A stretch of DNA of 64,000 bases, taken from CBDFHF01 sp965247565. GTDB lineage: Bacteria > Pseudomonadota > Gammaproteobacteria > Methylococcales > Methylomonadaceae. Within the stretch, counting starts at the first letter, position 1, and every line of letters starts with the position of its first letter. The translations under genes were made by a program, and so were the position numbers. Location of the stretch: positions 1,302,001 through 1,366,000 of the forward strand of contig CBDFHF010000003.1 of NCBI GenBank assembly GCA_965247565.1, read 5' to 3'. This document shows positions 61,381 through 64,000 of the stretch, in pieces. Under the pieces are notes generated by a model. The model had not been told where the DNA came from. It saw nothing but the letters and a program-made list of their open reading frames with translations, and did not search any database.

Positions 61381-64000
61381 ATGAACAAAGCACTTATTTG
61401 CAGCAAACCCTGGCCAGACGCTCTTAAGGCACTGCTTGAAAGAGTCTTGGGTAAGGAGAAAGGCGGCCAACTCTGGCGTAACTATCATGGATTGTTTTCA
61501 GCAGATTATCAAAATCTGATTCCCCCTCGCTACGCCCTAAACGATATTTTGCAACTTGAGTGTTTGAAGGCTGAGAAAGACCAGGGCGTCAGCCTGCTTA
61601 AACCTGATCCCAAACACCCGCATTACCGGCTGCATTTTTATAGTCACCAGGAACGTTATCTGGATGAATTTATCCCTGTACTCGAAAATATGCATTGTCG
61701 GGTTATGGATCAAGTGCAATTTTCCTTAGATCTTGCTGGCACCCATGCAACTATCAAAAGCTTCACTATCAAAGCGGCAAAAAGTCAATGCGCCTCTTTT
61801 ACTCACTTAAAAAGCCGACTTTTAGAAACCATTCAACGAGTCATGGGCGGGCAAGTTGAAAATGATGCACTTAATCAATTATTGGTTTTGGCGGGTTTAC
61901 ATTGGCAAGACATTGATGTGCTACGAACTTACCGAAATTACTTTCTTCAATTAGGGCAGCGTACGACTAGAGCTAGCATTCATCACGCCTTGATTAACAA
62001 TCCACAAGTCGCATTGGGCCTGTTTAATTATTTCGAAGCACGTTTCAGACCCAATCCTGATTGGCAAGATGCCATGCTGAGAGAAGAGCAGGCATTATTC
62101 CCTTTACGCCTGGAATTGCTAACAAACATGGCGGCGGTTTCTGATCTGAATGATGACCGCATTTTACGCACGCTGTTTAACCTGATTGATGCAACGGTCA
62201 GGAGTAATTTTCATCAACGACGTTATGCCGATGATTATTTTGTGGCTATTAAAATTAACAGCCTAGGCGTAATCGATATGCCTTCTCCAAAACCCATGGC
62301 TGAAATCTATGTGCATGCTGTGGATATGGAAGGCATCCATTTGCGGGGCGGAAAAATTTCTCGCGGTGGTATTCGCTGGTCTGATCGCCTTGATGATTTT
62401 AGAACGGAAATATTGGGTTTAATGCAAACTCAGATTAGCAAAAATGCCTTAATCATTCCTACCGGATCTAAAGGTGGTTTTGTCGTAAAAGGCAATGGCT
62501 CTCAAGCAGACTTTAAAGCCGCCGGAAAAAAAGCCTACATTAGATTAATGCGCGGCTTGCTTGATTTAACCGACAATTATCAGGGAGACGCCGTTGTCAG
62601 CCCTAAAAACATTGTCATCCATGATGACGCCGATCCCTACTTGGTGGTTGCTGCCGACAAGGGTACTGCACAGTTTTCTGATGTTGCCAATTCAGTGTCT
62701 GCTGACTATGGCTTCTGGTTGGATGATGCATTTGCTAGTGGCGGATCTCATGGCTACGATCATAAAGAATTAGGAATTACGGCGCGTGGCGCTTGGATTT
62801 GTGTGCAGCGGCACTTTCGCGAATTAGGCAAAGATATTCAAAAAGAAGCCTTTACGGTTATTGGTGTCGGCAGCATGGATGGAGATGTCTTTGGCAATGG
62901 CATGTTGCTATCCCAGTGTATTCGACTAATTGCAGCATTCAGCGGTCAACATATTTTTATCGACCCCACTCCACTGGAATCGGATGCACCGTTCAATGAA
63001 CGTAAACGCTTGTTTGAGCTGCCTGGATCAAGCTGGAACGATTATGATCGAAACATCATTTCTCCGGGAGGCGGGGTTTATGCCCGGGCGGACAAAGATA
63101 TCCCAGTTTCGACTGAGTTAAAAAAACTATTGGGTATTCGCTACAAATTTATTGATGGTGAATCATTAATCCGTCGCTTACTGATCACCCCTGTTGATTT
63201 ATTATGGCTGGGCGGCATTGGCACCTATGTTAAAGCCAGTACCGAAAAACACGAAGAAGTCGGCGATCGCAGCAATGATGCCGTGCGAATAGATGCCTGT
63301 GATTTGGGTGCCAAAGTCGTTGGGGAAGGCGCTAATCTAGGGTTTACCCAAAAGGCCCGTATTGAGTACAGTTTGCGTGGCGGACATATTAACACCGATG
63401 CAGTAGATAACTCGGCGGGTGTTGATAGCTCGGATCATGAGGTTAACTTAAAGATATTGCTCACTGGTTTACATAAAAAACAGGTCATCGCCGATTACCA
63501 ATCTTTGTTTATCAACATGACCGATGCTGTTTGCAGATTAGTATTAGCAGATAATATTGCGCAAAGTCTTTGTTTGTCCCTAGAACAACGACGCTGCGAA
63601 GAAAATTCGGCCCCGTTTTTACAGATAGCAGACAACATAGAAGCGGCTGGTTTTTTAGATAGGGCAGTAGAATCCTTTGGCCAAACCAAAGACATTAAGG
63701 CTAGGCCTGGACAGCGCATTTCCAGGCCTGAGCTGGCAGTATTAATGGCTGCCAGCAAGATGTATTTGACTCATCAAATACAAAATCAAGTCGCACTCAC
63801 ACAAGATAAATGCTACGACCGTTACTTGCACGACTATTTCCCTGAGCAATGCAGTAAACCTTTCAACTCATATCTTGCCTATCATCCGTTAGCAAATGAG
63901 ATTAAATCTACCGTTATCAGCAATAAAATCATCAATCAAGCGGGTTGCGGCTTTTTAAGCCTGTGCTTTAACGGTGAGCAAGAAACTCTTTTTGATGCCG
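61381..64000 (+). CDS. NAD-dependent glutamate dehydrogenase, 5' part (cut by window edge)
   Basis: The frame from the ATG at 61381 stays open for 873 codons to the right edge. About 240 residues precede the catalytic domain, which has AEIYVHAVDMEGIHLRGGKI, the lysine-containing LIIPTGSKGGFVVKG, and the NAD-binding VIGVGSMDGDVFGNG. The large 180-kDa GDH family has about 700 residues before this point, so this one belongs to the shorter (about 115-kDa) class. It catalyses glutamate to 2-oxoglutarate plus ammonia. The upstream TTTGGAG is a reasonable ribosome site. No frameshift was seen. Confidence 0.92.
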   Translation, partial: MNKALICSKPWPDALKALLERVLGKEKGGQLWRNYHGLFSADYQNLIPPRYALNDILQLECLKAEKDQGVSLLKPDPKHPHYRLHFYSHQERYLDEFIPVLENMHCRVMDQVQFSLDLAGTHATIKSFTIKAAKSQCASFTHLKSRLLETIQRVMGGQVENDALNQLLVLAGLHWQDIDVLRTYRNYFLQLGQRTTRASIHHALINNPQVALGLFNYFEARFRPNPDWQDAMLREEQALFPLRLELLTNMAAVSDLNDDRILRTLFNLIDATVRSNFHQRRYADDYFVAIKINSLGVIDMPSPKPMAEIYVHAVDMEGIHLRGGKISRGGIRWSDRLDDFRTEILGLMQTQISKNALIIPTGSKGGFVVKGNGSQADFKAAGKKAYIRLMRGLLDLTDNYQGDAVVSPKNIVIHDDADPYLVVAADKGTAQFSDVANSVSADYGFWLDDAFASGGSHGYDHKELGITARGAWICVQRHFRELGKDIQKEAFTVIGVGSMDGDVFGNGMLLSQCIRLIAAFSGQHIFIDPTPLESDAPFNERKRLFELPGSSWNDYDRNIISPGGGVYARADKDIPVSTELKKLLGIRYKFIDGESLIRRLLITPVDLLWLGGIGTYVKASTEKHEEVGDRSNDAVRIDACDLGAKVVGEGANLGFTQKARIEYSLRGGHINTDAVDNSAGVDSSDHEVNLKILLTGLHKKQVIADYQSLFINMTDAVCRLVLADNIAQSLCLSLEQRRCEENSAPFLQIADNIEAAGFLDRAVESFGQTKDIKARPGQRISRPELAVLMAASKMYLTHQIQNQVALTQDKCYDRYLHDYFPEQCSKPFNSYLAYHPLANEIKSTVISNKIINQAGCGFLSLCFNGEQETLFDA

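Overview
The window comes from a gammaproteobacterial (type I) methanotroph, order Methylococcales by inference. The evidence is a complete soluble methane monooxygenase (sMMO) cluster (mmoX-Y-B-Z-D-C, then mmoG and mmoR) in a moderately AT-rich chromosome with a NAD-glutamate dehydrogenase, PEP-CTERM-like surface proteins and many redox and envelope genes. The genus cannot be fixed from the sequence.

Layout. 1-3.1 kb: start of a PspA/IM30 gene (minus strand, cut by the window edge), then an OmpR-type response regulator and a histidine kinase with an unusually long sensor region. 3.5-10.8 kb: a one-direction envelope redox block with a two-domain EB_dh-type haem protein (two C-x3-C-H motifs), a TlpA-like thioredoxin, a tiny Gly/Cys-tailed DUF4266 lipoprotein, a DUF3570 outer-membrane barrel, DsbD and a monohaem CxxCH protein. 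I consider this the best candidate for a poorly described system. 10.9-13.1 kb: a membrane pentapeptide-repeat protein. 13.3-23.7 kb: the sMMO region, with a canonical sigma-54 promoter, a leader stem-loop at the predicted transcript start, two intercistronic hairpins, an unknown 103-residue gene after mmoC, a BLUF blue-light sensor between the mmo genes, the GroEL-like mmoG, and the activator mmoR.

23.9-26.3 kb: a lipoprotein gene split by an IS630-family element; removing the element restores one 406-codon frame. 26.4-28.5 kb: two PEP-CTERM-like exported proteins. 29.2-37.7 kb: ion homeostasis (DedA, TrkA, Kup, NhaD and a KdpDE-like two-component pair). 37.8-40.3 kb: an IS scar with an IS5 remnant, an IS110-family element between 56-bp direct repeats, and a multicopper oxidase cut just before its copper ligands. 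40.5-52.2 kb: mixed housekeeping and envelope genes.

52.1-54.9 kb: small accessory genes on the minus strand: a BrnT-type toxin-antitoxin pair, a zinc-ribbon membrane protein, and an integron-like cassette array with two large attC-like palindromes and no integrase in view. 55.4-60.5 kb: partner-switching regulators (STAS protein, anti-sigma ATPase, multi-PAS SpoIIE phosphatase) around a ferritin-like protein and a pterin dehydratase. 60.6-64 kb: thiopurine methyltransferase and the 5' part of a NAD-glutamate dehydrogenase. I saw no tRNA, rRNA or CRISPR array.
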